64,000 nucleotides of DNA from Geodermatophilus sp. DSM 45219 (lineage in GTDB: Bacteria > Actinomycetota > Actinomycetes > Mycobacteriales > Geodermatophilaceae), in NCBI RefSeq assembly GCF_900104025.1, contig NZ_FNIQ01000004.1, forward strand, positions 310,001-374,000, read 5' to 3'. Below are positions 8,832-17,514 of the stretch, piece after piece. Every line of letters starts with the position of its first letter. The first letter of the stretch is position 1. The notes under the pieces were generated by a model. The model saw only the letters and a program-made list of their open reading frames with translations, did not search any database and was not told where the DNA came from. Made by a program: the position numbers and the translations under genes.

Positions 8832-9299
8832 TCAGCGCGGGTTGCGGCGGGCGATCGAGCCGGTCAGCGCGGCCGCGAACGACGTCCACGCCGCGTACGG
8901 CAGCAGCGCGGCGCCGGCCCGGGCGTCCCGGACCCAGGTCCGCCGCACCAGGTCGGCGGTCGAGGCGGCCAGGACCGCGGCCTCGGCGGTGGCCAGCGCC
9001 GGGCGCCGCGCGCGGAAGAACACCCACGTCCACCCCGCGTTGAGCACCAGGTTGGCGCCGTAGGCCCGCAGGTACCCGCGCCGTCCCCGCTCACCGGCAC
9101 CGAGCGCCCGGCCGCCGGCGACGGCGAGCAGGGCGTACAGCGCCGTCCACGCCGGCCCGAAGGCGGCCGCGGGCGGCCTCCACGGCGGCTTGTCGAGGTC
9201 GCCGTACCAGCGGGTGCCGGTCGCCGTGCCGATCCCGCCGAGCACGGCGGTGGCGGCCACGGCCGCCGAGGTCAGGGCGTACGGGGAGCGGTCGGCCAT
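8832..9299 (-). CDS. TspO/MBR family tryptophan-rich sensory protein
   Basis: Five-helix membrane protein of 155 aa, the usual TspO length; the family binds tetrapyrroles and is linked to oxidative-stress control. Hallmarks are WYGDLDKPPWRPPAAAFG and GPAWTALYALLAVAGG in the first half, and NLVLNAGWTWVFFRARRPAL in the middle, where TspO has its conserved W-rich motif. The ATG at 9299 is chosen because it begins just before the first helix (SAAVAATAVLGGIG). Divergent from the enoyl-CoA hydratase with only 42 bases between starts. Confidence 0.9.
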   Translation of the reverse strand: MADRSPYALTSAAVAATAVLGGIGTATGTRWYGDLDKPPWRPPAAAFGPAWTALYALLAVAGGRALGAGERGRRGYLRAYGANLVLNAGWTWVFFRARRPALATAEAAVLAASTADLVRRTWVRDARAGAALLPYAAWTSFAAALTGSIARRNPR

Positions 9300-9329
9300 G
9301 CGGACCCGGTACCCGCCACCGGCGTCTGC

Positions 9330-9335
9330 CAGGCT
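9330..9335 (+). promoter_or_regulatory. Putative -10 hexamer of a leaderless promoter (enoyl-CoA hydratase)
   Basis: CAGGCT ends six bases upstream of the ATG at 9342, and no Shine-Dalgarno sequence lies between. The arrangement matches the other leaderless-type starts in this window. Confidence 0.4.
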
Positions 9336-9341
9336 CCGGCC

Positions 9342-10160
9342 ATGACCGAGACCGCGCCCGTGCGCATCGAGCGGGACGGCGACGTCGCCGTCGTCGTCCT
9401 GGACAACCCGCCGCTGAACCTCTTCGACGCCCCGGTGTTCGACGCCGTCGAGGCGGTCGCCGACGAGCTGGTCCGGCTGACCGACCCGGCCGACCCCGCG
9501 CGGGCGCGGGCGGTGCTGGTCGAGGCCCGCGGCAGGGTGGTCTCCGGCGGGGTCGACGTGACCGTCTTCCGCGACATCGCCGAGGGTCCCGAGCCCACCG
9601 AGCGCGGCGCCGACCTCTGGCGGCGGCTGCTGCGGGTGGCCCAGACCTTCGAGGACCTCCCGGTGCCCACCGTCTTCGCCGCGCACGGGCTGACCCTCAC
9701 CGCCGCCTTCGAGCTGGCGCTGGCCTGCGACGTGCTGCTCGCCGCGGAGCGCGCGTCGTTCGGGCTGGTGGAGATCGTCGTCGGGCTGACCCCGTCGATG
9801 GGCGGGCCGCAGCGGCTGGCCGAGCGCGCCGGCTCGGCCCGCGCCAAGGAGTTCGTGTTCACCGGCGAGCGCTACCCGGCCGCCGTCCTGGAGCGGTGGG
9901 ACGTGGTCAACCGCGTGTTCCCCGACGACGGCTTCGCCGAGGCCGCCCGCGCCTACGCCCGCCAAGTGGCGGCCGGCCCGACCGTGGCCCACGCGGCGAC
10001 CAAGCGGCTGGTCACCACCGCCGTCCGGCAGGGCGCGCGGGCCGCCGACGACCTGGTGCCCGACGTCTCCGGCGCGCTGTTCGGGACCGAGGACCTGCGC
10101 GGCGCGGTGCGCTCCTTCCTCGCCGACGGCCCCGGGAAGGCGACCTACTCGGGCAGGTGA
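9342..10160 (+). CDS. Enoyl-CoA hydratase/isomerase family protein
   Basis: Crotonase-fold enzyme of 272 aa. Visible are VVVLDNPPLNLFDAPVF at the N-terminus, an oxyanion-hole segment VVSGGVDVTVFRDI (the family's usual FSAGxDL is altered to VSGGVDV) and TVFAAHGLTLTAAFELALACDVLLA. The second catalytic region, where hydratases carry Glu in GxxPxxG, reads GLVEIVVGLTPSMGG. Substrate unknown, and the altered oxyanion motif leaves the reaction open (hydratase, isomerase or hydrolase). No fatty-acid neighbours. Confidence 0.85.
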   Translation: MTETAPVRIERDGDVAVVVLDNPPLNLFDAPVFDAVEAVADELVRLTDPADPARARAVLVEARGRVVSGGVDVTVFRDIAEGPEPTERGADLWRRLLRVAQTFEDLPVPTVFAAHGLTLTAAFELALACDVLLAAERASFGLVEIVVGLTPSMGGPQRLAERAGSARAKEFVFTGERYPAAVLERWDVVNRVFPDDGFAEAARAYARQVAAGPTVAHAATKRLVTTAVRQGARAADDLVPDVSGALFGTEDLRGAVRSFLADGPGKATYSGR

Positions 10161-10201
10161 GCGGCCGCCGCCGGCGGCGGTTCCGGCACCCGGCGCGCGG
10201 G

Positions 10202-10207
10202 TAGACT
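10202..10207 (+). promoter_or_regulatory. Putative -10 hexamer upstream of phoH operon
   Basis: TAGACT in the intergenic region before phoH is a good actinobacterial -10. A clear -35 is not visible at 17-18 bases. It would give a leader of about 40 bases before the TTG start at 10255. Confidence 0.4.
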
Positions 10208-10254
10208 CGAGGGCGTCCGCACCTCCTCTCGCAGGAAGGCAGGGTCGAGGGTTC

Positions 10255-11412
10255 TTGCCCGACTCGTCCCCGAACGTCCCCGTGCCCGGAGCCCCCTCGT
10301 CCCGTGAGGCCTCGGCGCAAGCCGCCGCCGCGGACGGGCACCCCGGTTCCCCCGCCCCCTCCGCCACCGGCCTCGGGGACTCCGCCCCGGCCGCCGTCCG
10401 GACCACCATCACCGTGCCCGAGTCGGTGTCGATGGTCGCCCTGCTCGGCTCCGGCGACGAGCTGCTGCGCCTGGTCGAGAACGAGGTCGACACCGACGTC
10501 CACGTGCGCGGCAACGAGATCGCGGTGACCGGCCTGCCGGCCGACAACGCCTTCGCCGTCGCGGTGTTCGACGAGCTGATCGCGCTGCTCGGCACCGGCC
10601 AGGCGCTGCGCCCGGACTCGGTGCGCCGGGTCATCGGGATGCTGCGCGCCGGCGGCTCCGAGCGCCCGGCCGACGTCCTGAGCCTGGACATCATCAGCCG
10701 CCGCGGGCGCACGATCCGGCCCAAGACGCTGAACCAGAAGCGCTACGTCGACGCGATCGACACCCACACCATCGTCTTCGGCATCGGCCCGGCCGGTACC
10801 GGCAAGACCTATCTGGCGATGGCCAAGGCCGTGCAGGCGCTGCAGACCAAGCAGGTCAACCGGATCATCCTCACCCGCCCGGCCGTCGAGGCCGGCGAGC
10901 GGCTGGGCTACCTGCCCGGCACGCTCAGCGAGAAGATCGACCCCTACCTGCGGCCGCTGTACGACGCGCTTCACGACATGGTCGACCCGGAATCGATTCC
11001 TCGATTAATGCAATCGGGAACAATTGAAGTCGCGCCATTGGCGTATATGCGTGGCAGAACGCTCAATGATGCATTCGTCATCCTCGACGAGGCGCAGAAC
11101 ACCACCGCCGAGCAGATGAAGATGTTCCTCACCCGGCTCGGCTTCGGGTCCAAGATCGTGGTCACCGGCGACGTCACCCAGGTCGACCTGCCCGGTGGCG
11201 CGCAGAGCGGGCTGCGGATCGTGCGAGACATCCTCGACGGCATCGAGGACGTGAAGTTCATGAGCCTCACCAGCGCCGACGTCGTCCGGCACCGCCTGGT
11301 CGGCGACATCGTCGACGCCTACGAGCGCTGGGACACCGCCAACAACCAGCGGCCGGCCCCCGCCAGCCAGCAGGCGGCGCGCCCCGCGCGACCGCGCCGT
11401 CAGGGGAGCTGA
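10255..11412 (+). CDS. phoH: PhoH-like ATPase
   Basis: PhoH family P-loop ATPase, 385 aa, predicted to act in RNA metabolism; it is almost always next to ybeY. Walker A is GPAGTGKT (residues 178-185), followed by [20 protein letters not shown] and Walker [13 protein letters not shown]. The N-terminal 50 residues are Pro/Ala-rich and unconserved, so the TTG start at 10255 (behind AGGAAGGCAGGG) is tentative. Odd feature: codons 246-273 abruptly switch to A/T-ending codons, including a TTA (codon 251) and an AGA, within the most conserved part of the protein. The encoded protein is not disturbed. Confidence 0.94.
   Translation: MPDSSPNVPVPGAPSSREASAQAAAADGHPGSPAPSATGLGDSAPAAVRTTITVPESVSMVALLGSGDELLRLVENEVDTDVHVRGNEIAVTGLPADNAFAVAVFDELIALLGTGQALRPDSVRRVIGMLRAGGSERPADVLSLDIISRRGRTIRPKTLNQKRYVDAIDTHTIVFGIGPAGTGKTYLAMAKAVQALQTKQVNRIILTRPAVEAGERLGYLPGTLSEKIDPYLRPLYDALHDMVDPESIPRLMQSGTIEVAPLAYMRGRTLNDAFVILDEAQNTTAEQMKMFLTRLGFGSKIVVTGDVTQVDLPGGAQSGLRIVRDILDGIEDVKFMSLTSADVVRHRLVGDIVDAYERWDTANNQRPAPASQQAARPARPRRQGS
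10990..11073 (+). other. AT-rich rare-codon island inside phoH
   Basis: Over these 84 bases GC is about 48 % by my count (40/84), against well over 70 % on both sides, and 17 of 28 codons end in A or T. The protein sequence ([20 protein letters not shown] and onward) is fully conserved PhoH. Several short palindromes fall inside, such as GAATCGATTC (10990-10999) and CGCCATTGGCG (11033-11043). Edges are sharp on both sides. Confidence 0.85.
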
Positions 11413-11417
11413 GCGCC

Positions 11418-11921
11418 GTGCCCGTCGAGGTCGCCAACGAGTCCGAGATCGCGGTCGACGAGTCCTCCCTCGCCGCCATCTGCACCTACGTGCTGGGCGA
11501 GATGGGCGTCAACCCGATGGCCGAGCTGTCGGTGCTGTGCGTCGACCCGGACTACATGAGCACGCTGCACGAGCGCTGGATGGGGGAGAAGGGGCCGACC
11601 GACGTCCTGGCCTTCCCCATGGACGAGCTGGACACCGGCCGTCCCGACGAGCCCGAGCCCGGCCCGGCCCTGCTCGGGGACGTCGTGCTGTGCCCCTCCG
11701 TGGCGATCAAGCAGGCCCGCGCCGCCGGCCACACGATGGACGACGAGCTGATCCTGCTCGCCACGCACGGCGTGCTGCACCTGCTGGGCTACGACCACAT
11801 GGAGCCGGCGGAGGAGAAGGAGATGTTCGGTCTCCAGTCCTCGCTGCTGGAGGGCTGGCGGGCCGCGCCGCGGGCGCCGATGACCGGTGAACCGGTCGAG
11901 CGGGGGCCGGTCGACCGATGA
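11418..11921 (+). CDS. ybeY: Endoribonuclease YbeY (rRNA maturation factor)
   Basis: Zinc-dependent endoribonuclease involved in 16S rRNA 3'-end maturation and ribosome quality control, 167 aa. The diagnostic metal site [11 protein letters not shown] is present near the C-terminus. FPMDEL and LGDVVLC are the usual preceding strands. GTG start five bases after the phoH stop. Its own TGA overlaps the next ATG, so the block is translationally coupled. Confidence 0.96.
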   Translation: MPVEVANESEIAVDESSLAAICTYVLGEMGVNPMAELSVLCVDPDYMSTLHERWMGEKGPTDVLAFPMDELDTGRPDEPEPGPALLGDVVLCPSVAIKQARAAGHTMDDELILLATHGVLHLLGYDHMEPAEEKEMFGLQSSLLEGWRAAPRAPMTGEPVERGPVDR

Positions 11922-13306
11922 CCTCCGGCGAGATCACCCTCCTGGTGATCGCCGTGTGCCTGATCCCGCTCGCCGGCCTGTTCGGCGCGATGGACGCCGC
12001 CCTGCAGCGGGTGTCCAAGGCCCGCGTGGACGAGCTGCGGCGGGACGGCGTCAAGCGCGCCGCCGTGCTCTCCGACGTCGTGGCCGAGCGGGCCCGGCAC
12101 GTGGCGCTGCTGCTCCTGCTGCGGATCGGCTGCGAGATGGTGGCCGCCACGCTGGTCGCGGTCATCCTCTTCCGGATCTGGGGCGGCGGCTGGCAGCCGG
12201 TGCTCACCGCGGCCGGGGTGATGACCGTCGTCAGCTACGTGCTGGTGGGTGTCGGCCCGCGCACGCTGGGCCGGCAGCACGCCTACGGGACGGCGCTGGC
12301 CGGGGCCGGCGTCGTGCGGCTGCTGGGCCGGGTGCTCGGGCCTGTGGCCACGCTGCTCATCCTGGTCGGCAACGCGCTCACCCCGGGCCGCGGCTTCCGC
12401 GACGGCCCGTTCTCCTCCGAGGTCGAGCTGCGCGAGCTGGTCGACATGGCCGAGGAGCGCGGCGTCGTCGAGTCCGGCGAGCGCAACATGATCCACTCGG
12501 TGTTCGAGCTGGGCGACACCATCGCCCGCGAGGTCATGGTGCCGCGCACCGACGTGGTCTGGATCGAGCGGACCAAGACCCTGCGCCAGGCGCTGGCGCT
12601 GGCCATGCGCAGCGGGTTCAGCCGCATCCCGGTCATCGGCGAGAACGTCGACGACGTGGTCGGGGTCATCTACCTCAAGGACCTCATCCGCCGGACCCAG
12701 GGCGGGCAGGACCCGAAGAACACCCTGAAGGTCGAGGACCTCATGCGTCCGCCGACGTTCGTGCCGGAGTCCAAGCCGGTGGACGAGCTGCTGCGCGACA
12801 TGCAGGCCCAGCGCATCCACATCGCGATCGTCGTCGACGAGTACGGCGGGTTCGCCGGGCTGGTGACGATCGAGGACATCCTCGAGGAGATCGTCGGCGA
12901 GATCGCCGACGAGCACGACCGCTTCCAGCGCCCGCCGGTCGAGGAGCTGCCCGACGGCTCGGTGCGGATCACCGCCCGGCTGCCCGTCCAGGACCTCGCC
13001 GAGCTGTTCCCCGAGGTCGAACTGCCCGAGGACGACGACGTCGAGACCGTCGGCGGGCTGCTCGCCCGCGAGCTCGGCGTGGTGCCCATCGAGGGCTCGC
13101 AGGCCCGGGTCGCCGGGCTGGAGCTGGTCGCCGAGAGCACCGGCGGACGGCGCAACCGGATCGACACCATCCTGGTCTGCCGGGTGCCCGAGACGGAGGA
13201 GCCCACCGAGGGGGAGGAGCCGCAGACGAACGGGGGGACCGCCTCTGGCGCCACCGCCTCCGGCGCCACCCGCGTCGAGGAGCCGGCCGGCGCCGTGGAA
13301 GGCTGA
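11918..13306 (+). CDS. CNNM/CBS-domain membrane protein (hemolysin-C family)
   Basis: Membrane protein of 462 aa with four hydrophobic segments in the first 180 residues (DUF21/CNNM), then a CBS pair ([20 protein letters not shown] through [20 protein letters not shown]) and a C-terminal CorC_HlyC transporter-associated domain (about 345-435). The family is implicated in Mg/Co efflux; the old name hemolysin is misleading. ATG at 11918 overlaps the ybeY stop. The position between ybeY and era matches Rv2366c of M. tuberculosis. Confidence 0.92.
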   Translation: MTSGEITLLVIAVCLIPLAGLFGAMDAALQRVSKARVDELRRDGVKRAAVLSDVVAERARHVALLLLLRIGCEMVAATLVAVILFRIWGGGWQPVLTAAGVMTVVSYVLVGVGPRTLGRQHAYGTALAGAGVVRLLGRVLGPVATLLILVGNALTPGRGFRDGPFSSEVELRELVDMAEERGVVESGERNMIHSVFELGDTIAREVMVPRTDVVWIERTKTLRQALALAMRSGFSRIPVIGENVDDVVGVIYLKDLIRRTQGGQDPKNTLKVEDLMRPPTFVPESKPVDELLRDMQAQRIHIAIVVDEYGGFAGLVTIEDILEEIVGEIADEHDRFQRPPVEELPDGSVRITARLPVQDLAELFPEVELPEDDDVETVGGLLARELGVVPIEGSQARVAGLELVAESTGGRRNRIDTILVCRVPETEEPTEGEEPQTNGGTASGATASGATRVEEPAGAVEG

Positions 13307-13312
13307 CTCCAC

Positions 13313-13645
13313 GTGAGTGGACTGCAGCCCGAGGACGCCAAGCTCGTCACCCTGGCCCGCTCCGCGCGCGGCCGCACCGGCGCCCCGGAGGGTGCCGCGG
13401 TCCGCGACACCGACGGCCGCACCTACCTCGCCGCCACGGTGACGCTGCCCTCGCTGCAGCTCTCCGCGCTGCAGGCCGCCGTCGCCGCCGCCGTCTCCAG
13501 CGGGGTCGAGGGCCTGGAGGCCGCGGCCGTCGTCTCGGCCGCCGACGCCGTCGAGGAGGCCGGGCTGGCCGCCGTCCACGACCTGACGCCATCGGCGCCG
13601 GTCGTCCTCGCCGGCCCGGACGGGACGGTCCGCAGCACCGTCTGA
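13313..13645 (+). CDS. Cytidine-deaminase-like protein lacking zinc ligands
   Basis: 110 aa, GTG start six bases behind the previous stop. The gene sits where actinobacteria keep the Rv2365c-type gene annotated as cytidine deaminase. The fold segments are present (DAKLVTLARSARGRTGAPEG, AAVRDTDGRTYLAATV, SALQAAVAAAVSSGVEGLEA). However, the catalytic C/HAE and PCxxC zinc motifs of true deaminases are absent; the protein contains no Cys at all. It is therefore not expected to deaminate. Conserved context suggests a role tied to the ribosome/Era block, which is inference. Confidence 0.8.
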   Translation: MSGLQPEDAKLVTLARSARGRTGAPEGAAVRDTDGRTYLAATVTLPSLQLSALQAAVAAAVSSGVEGLEAAAVVSAADAVEEAGLAAVHDLTPSAPVVLAGPDGTVRSTV

Positions 13646-13647
13646 CC

Positions 13648-13653
13648 TACGCT
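13648..13653 (+). promoter_or_regulatory. Putative -10 hexamer of a leaderless promoter (small membrane protein)
   Basis: TACGCT ends six bases before the GTG at 13660; no Shine-Dalgarno sequence in between. Confidence 0.45.
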
Positions 13654-13659
13654 GCCGCC

Positions 13660-13980
13660 GTGGCCGCCGTCGACCTCGTCCTCGCCCTCCTCGTGCTGTT
13701 GATGCCGTGGATCGCTCTCGCCGCCGCGCTGGCCCCGGCGGTGTTCATGGGCGCGGAGCGCCGGTGGTCGGCCGTGGGTGTGGCGCTGTGGCTGGTGGCT
13801 GCGGCGCTCGCCGTCGGCTGGTTCCTCGCCACGATCGTGGAGATGGACCGGGTCGACGCAGCCGGTACGGGCGGGAACGCGTTCAGCGAGGTCGGCTGGC
13901 TGCTGGGGGCCGTGACGACCGCGATCGCCTCGATCGTCCTGGCCGCGCGCCGGCCGCGGTCCCGGCCGCCGGCCGCGTAG
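13660..13980 (+). CDS. Small membrane protein of unknown function
   Basis: 106 aa with three hydrophobic segments (VDLVLALLVLLMPWIALAAA, ALWLVAAALAVGWFLATIV, WLLGAVTTAIASIVLAA) and a basic C-terminal end (RRPRSRPPAA). I do not recognise a family. The GTG at 13660 is chosen because a TANNNT hexamer lies six bases upstream. The frame is open much further upstream, but that part is antisense-type noise over the preceding genes. Convergent with the next gene. Confidence 0.65.
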   Translation: MAAVDLVLALLVLLMPWIALAAALAPAVFMGAERRWSAVGVALWLVAAALAVGWFLATIVEMDRVDAAGTGGNAFSEVGWLLGAVTTAIASIVLAARRPRSRPPAA

Positions 13981-14018
13981 TCCCGGGAACGCACAGCGGC
14001 CCGCTGCCCGGCTCCCGG

Positions 14019-14606
14019 CTACAGCGGCCGGCCCAGGGCCCGGGCGAAGGCCCCCGGATCGCGCACCCACACGCTGAGGGCCTGGTCGGCGGTGCCGTCG
14101 TCCGACCGGTGCAGGACGGCGACCCGCGTGCGCCCCGGCCACCAGCCGCCCCGGCGCTGCGGCGCGGGCCAGTCCTCCGGCGGGCGCCCGCGGCGCACCT
14201 CGCGGACCTGGATCAGCGGGACGACGCGCGACGGGTCGCCGCGGGTGCCGGCGACGTCGAAGGACAGCCCGTGGTCGGACACCGTCGTCCGGCTGGTGTT
14301 CAGCAGCAGGACGACGGCGCCGGCCGCCAGCGCCAGGGGCAGCTCGTCGCGCACCGCCGGCCAGCCGCCGCCCCAGCCGAAGAAGGCCAGCCAGACACCG
14401 ACGAGCGCGAGGGTGAACGCGACGGCGACCGGGCCCGGCGGGCGGTACTCCCAGTGGCGCAGCGGCGCCGGGACGGTGGTCGCCGAGCGCTTCGGTCCCC
14501 AGCCCGCGACGAACCGGTGCGCGCGGACCTGCTCGGCGTGCAGCCTGCGCTCACGGGCCACCGCGGCCCGCGCCGCGTCCGGTCCACCGCGTCCTCGCCC
14601 TGCCAC
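14019..14606 (-). CDS. Membrane protein with PH-like domain, unknown function
   Basis: About 195 aa. GTG at 14606 preceded by GGAGGATC on the minus strand. The layout is a basic N-terminal region, two adjacent membrane helices (VAVAFTLALVGVWLAFFGWG and PLALAAGAVVLLLNTSR), then a soluble domain with alternating strands (TVSDHGLSFDVAG, VVPLIQVREVRRG, RTRVAVLHRSD) like the PH-type fold often found after two helices in actinobacterial membrane proteins. Divergent from era. Confidence 0.72.
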   Translation of the reverse strand: MAGRGRGGPDAARAAVARERRLHAEQVRAHRFVAGWGPKRSATTVPAPLRHWEYRPPGPVAVAFTLALVGVWLAFFGWGGGWPAVRDELPLALAAGAVVLLLNTSRTTVSDHGLSFDVAGTRGDPSRVVPLIQVREVRRGRPPEDWPAPQRRGGWWPGRTRVAVLHRSDDGTADQALSVWVRDPGAFARALGRPL

Positions 14607-14682
14607 GCACGTGATCCTCCCAGCCGTCCCGGGCGGCACGGGCGACGCGGAGGTGTCGGCGCCGGGTGGGAGGATGGGCGCC

Positions 14683-15600
14683 GTGACCCCACCGGACCAG
14701 CCGCCGTACCGCAGCGGTTTCGCCTGTCTGGTGGGCCGCCCCAACGCCGGCAAGACCACGCTGACCAACGCGCTGGTCGGCGAGAAGGTCGGCATCGTCA
14801 GCAACCGCCCGCAGACCACGCGGCACGCCATCCGCGGCGTCGTCCACCGGCCGGGCGGGCAGCTGGTGCTCGTCGACACCCCGGGCCTGCACAAGCCCAG
14901 GAGCCTGCTGGGCCGCCGGCTCAACGACGTCGTCCGCGACACGCTGTCCGACGTCGACGTCGTCGTCCTCTGCGTGCCGGCCGACCAGCCCGTCGGCACC
15001 GGTGACCGGTTCATCGCCCGCCAGCTGCGCGAGGTCAGGGCGCCCGTGGTGGTCGTGGTGACCAAGACCGACGCCGCGTCGAAGAAGCAGGTCGCCGAGC
15101 AGCTGCTGGCCGCCAGCCAGCTGGTCGAGGCCGCCGAGGTGGTGCCGGTCAGCGCGGTGCGCGGCGACCAGGTCGAGCTGCTGGAGGACCTGCTGGTCGG
15201 CCTGCTGCCCGAGGGCCCGCCGCTGTACCCGGAGGAGCAGACCACCGACGAGGACGTCGAGCGGCAGCTCGCCGAGCTGGTGCGCGAGGCGGCGCTGGAG
15301 AAGGTGTTCCAGGAGGTGCCGCACTCCCTCGCCGTCACGATCGAGGAGATGACCCGCCGGCCCGACCCCAAGCGGGACGGCGGCGAGCTGGTCGAGGTGC
15401 ACGCGCTGCTGCACGTCGAGCGGCCCAGCCAGAAGCCGATGCTGCTGGGCAGGGGCGGTTCGATCGTCAAGGCGATCGGCACCGAGGCCCGGCAGGGGAT
15501 GGAGGTGCTGCTCGGCGCCCGGGTGCACCTGGACCTGCACGTGACGGTGCTCGGCGAGTGGCAGGACGACCCGAAGAAGCTCAACAGGCTGGGCTACTGA
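14683..15600 (+). CDS. era: GTPase Era
   Basis: Ribosome-assembly GTPase binding the 16S rRNA 3' end, about 305 aa. G1 [21 protein letters not shown]3 DTPGLHKP, G4 TKTD and the C-terminal KH domain with [20 protein letters not shown] are all present. The GTG at 14683 is preferred over the ATG at 14674 because GGGAGG (14668-14673) lies at proper spacing from the GTG but touches the ATG. Ends one base before recO. Confidence 0.96.
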   Translation: MTPPDQPPYRSGFACLVGRPNAGKTTLTNALVGEKVGIVSNRPQTTRHAIRGVVHRPGGQLVLVDTPGLHKPRSLLGRRLNDVVRDTLSDVDVVVLCVPADQPVGTGDRFIARQLREVRAPVVVVVTKTDAASKKQVAEQLLAASQLVEAAEVVPVSAVRGDQVELLEDLLVGLLPEGPPLYPEEQTTDEDVERQLAELVREAALEKVFQEVPHSLAVTIEEMTRRPDPKRDGGELVEVHALLHVERPSQKPMLLGRGGSIVKAIGTEARQGMEVLLGARVHLDLHVTVLGEWQDDPKKLNRLGY

Positions 15601-15601
15601 C

Positions 15602-16393
15602 GTGAGCACCACGCCGAAGTCGCTGTACCGCGACGAGGGGATCGTGCTGCGCACGCAGAAGCTGGGCGAGGCCGACCGGATCGTCACGGTGCTCACCCGC
15701 CGGCACGGGAAGGTGCGGGCGGTGGCGAAGGGCGTGCGCCGCACCAAGAGCAAGTTCGGCGCCCGGCTGGAGCCGTTCAGCCACGTCGACCTGCAGTTCT
15801 ACACGGGCCGCAACCTGGACATCGTCAACCAGGCGGAGTCGATCCAGTCCTACGGCCAGACGATCGCCGGCGACTACCCGGCCTACACCTCCGGTACCGC
15901 GGTGCTGGAGACCGCCGACCGGCTGGCCGCCGAGGAGAAGGAGCCCTCGCTGCGGCTGTTCCTGCTGGTCGTCGGGGCGCTGCGGGCGCTGTCCGAGCGC
16001 ACCCACCCGGCCGGCCTGGTGCTCGACGCCTTCCTGCTGCGCGCCATGTCGGTCGCCGGGTGGGAGCCGGCGCTGGGCGGCTGCGCCCGCTGCGGCGAGG
16101 AGGGCCCGCACCGGCACTTCTCCGTACCGGCCGGTGGGATGGTGTGCCCGCCCTGCCGCCCCACCGGCTCGGCGATGCCGAACCCGGCCACCATCGAGCT
16201 GCTCGACGCGCTGCTCACCGGCGACTGGGACGCCGCCGAGGCCAGCCAGGGCACCAACCGCCGCGAGGGCAGCGGGCTGGTCGCCGCGCTGCTGCAGTGG
16301 CACCTGGAGCGCGGGCTGCGCTCGCTGCCGCTGGTCGACCGGTCCGATCCGACGGCACCACGCCGGGAAGCAGGTCTGCTGAGTGAGGCGTGA
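15602..16393 (+). CDS. recO: DNA repair protein RecO
   Basis: Recombination mediator loading RecA with RecR, 263 aa. N-terminal OB-fold with [20 protein letters not shown], the helical middle, and a zinc site CARCGEE...VCPPC in the C-terminal part. GTG directly behind the era stop; the 3' end overlaps uppS by 11 bases. Confidence 0.95.
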   Translation: MSTTPKSLYRDEGIVLRTQKLGEADRIVTVLTRRHGKVRAVAKGVRRTKSKFGARLEPFSHVDLQFYTGRNLDIVNQAESIQSYGQTIAGDYPAYTSGTAVLETADRLAAEEKEPSLRLFLLVVGALRALSERTHPAGLVLDAFLLRAMSVAGWEPALGGCARCGEEGPHRHFSVPAGGMVCPPCRPTGSAMPNPATIELLDALLTGDWDAAEASQGTNRREGSGLVAALLQWHLERGLRSLPLVDRSDPTAPRREAGLLSEA

Positions 16394-17147
16394 GGTGAAG
16401 GCCCCCAACCCGCACCCGTCGGGGGCCCGCCCGCCGCAGCTGCCGCCGGACAAGGTGCCCGGTCACGTGGCGATCGTGATGGACGGCAACGGCCGCTGGG
16501 CCAAGGCGCGTGGCCTGCCGCGCACCGCCGGGCACGAGGCGGGGGAGTCCTCGCTGTTCGACTGCGTCGAGGGCGCCATCGAGCTGGGCGTGCAGGCGAT
16601 CAGCGCCTACGCCTTCTCCACCGAGAACTGGCGGCGCAGCCCCGACGAGGTGCGCTTCCTCATGGGCTTCAACCGCGACGTGATCCGCCGCCGCCGCGAC
16701 GAGATGCACGAGCTCGGGGTGCGGGTGCGCTGGGCCGGCCGCCGTCCCCGGCTGTGGCGCAGCGTGATCAAGGAGCTCGAGGTCGCCGAGGAGCTCACCC
16801 GCGACAACGACGTCCTCACGCTGACCATGTGCGTCAACTACGGCGGCCGAGCCGAGATCGCCGACGCCGCGGCCGCCATCGCCCGCGAGGTCGCCGCCGG
16901 CCGCCTCAAGCCGGGCGAGGTCGACGAGGACACCGTCGCCCGGTTCCTCGACGAGCCGGACATGCCCGACGTCGACCTGTTCGTGCGCAGCTCCGGGGAG
17001 AACCGCACCAGCAACTTCCTGCTGTGGCAGTCGGCCTATGCCGAGTTCGTCTTCCTCGACACGCTGTGGCCCGACTTCGACCGCCGGCACCTGTGGGCGG
17101 CGTGCGAGGAGTACGCGTCCCGCCAGCGCCGCTTCGGCACCGCCTGA
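16383..17147 (+). CDS. uppS: Isoprenyl (polyprenyl) diphosphate synthase, cis-type
   Basis: Cis-prenyltransferase making the lipid carrier for cell-wall synthesis, 254 aa from the GTG at 16383 (GTG 16395 is an alternative). The catalytic Asp is in [50 protein letters not shown] and FLDTLWPDF complete the family signature. In mycobacteria the gene at this position makes decaprenyl diphosphate; chain length here is not readable. Confidence 0.95.
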   Translation: MRREVKAPNPHPSGARPPQLPPDKVPGHVAIVMDGNGRWAKARGLPRTAGHEAGESSLFDCVEGAIELGVQAISAYAFSTENWRRSPDEVRFLMGFNRDVIRRRRDEMHELGVRVRWAGRRPRLWRSVIKELEVAEELTRDNDVLTLTMCVNYGGRAEIADAAAAIAREVAAGRLKPGEVDEDTVARFLDEPDMPDVDLFVRSSGENRTSNFLLWQSAYAEFVFLDTLWPDFDRRHLWAACEEYASRQRRFGTA

Positions 17148-17156
17148 TGACAGCCG

Positions 17157-17200
17157 CGGGAGCATCGCAGCGAGCGCCGGCGAGCGAGGAGCGGACCGGG
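17157..17200 (+). repeat. Dispersed intergenic repeat, copy 1
   Basis: CGGGAGCATCGCAGCGAGCG followed by a second CGAGCGAGGAGCGGACC segment, located just behind uppS. Copies 2 and 3 are at 22594-22643 and, on the opposite strand, 61134-61182. Built around repeated GCGAGCG units. Confidence 0.8.
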
Positions 17201-17232
17201 GCGCGGGATCAGGCCGAGGGGGTGGCAGGACC

Positions 17233-17508
17233 GTGTTCGCGGTGACCCGGCTGCGGGTGCCGGAGGACGACGTCCCCGCGTTCACCGCGGCCGCTGGCGT
17301 GCTGCTGACCGCCCTCGCCGCGCGACCCGGCCACCGGGACGGCGAGCTGGGGCGGTGCGCCGACGACCCCGGGCTGTGGGCGCTGGTCACCCGGTGGGAC
17401 GGCGTCGGCGCCTACCGCCGGGCGCTGTCGGCCGCCGAGGTGAAGATCGCCGGCGCCCCGGTGTGGGTGCACGCCCTCGACGAGCCGGGCGTCTACCTCC
17501 CCCTGTAG
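17233..17508 (+). CDS. ABM-domain protein (antibiotic biosynthesis monooxygenase type)
   Basis: 91 aa dimeric ferredoxin-like alpha/beta domain. FAVTRLRVPEDDVPAFTAAA, LTALAARPGHRDGELG and LWALVTRWDGVGAYRRAL follow the ABM pattern (strand, helix, paired strands, W in the fourth strand). GTG at 17233 behind GGTGGCAGG. Many such proteins are heme or quinone oxygenases, but most are uncharacterised; function here is open. Convergent with the transporter gene that follows, with only six bases between stops. Confidence 0.78.
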   Translation: MFAVTRLRVPEDDVPAFTAAAGVLLTALAARPGHRDGELGRCADDPGLWALVTRWDGVGAYRRALSAAEVKIAGAPVWVHALDEPGVYLPL

Positions 17509-17514
17509 CGCCCC

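Noticed and set aside
9342-10160. Calling this gene a fatty-acid oxidation enoyl-CoA hydratase
   Set aside because: The oxyanion motif is altered and no beta-oxidation gene is nearby, so only the family name is given.
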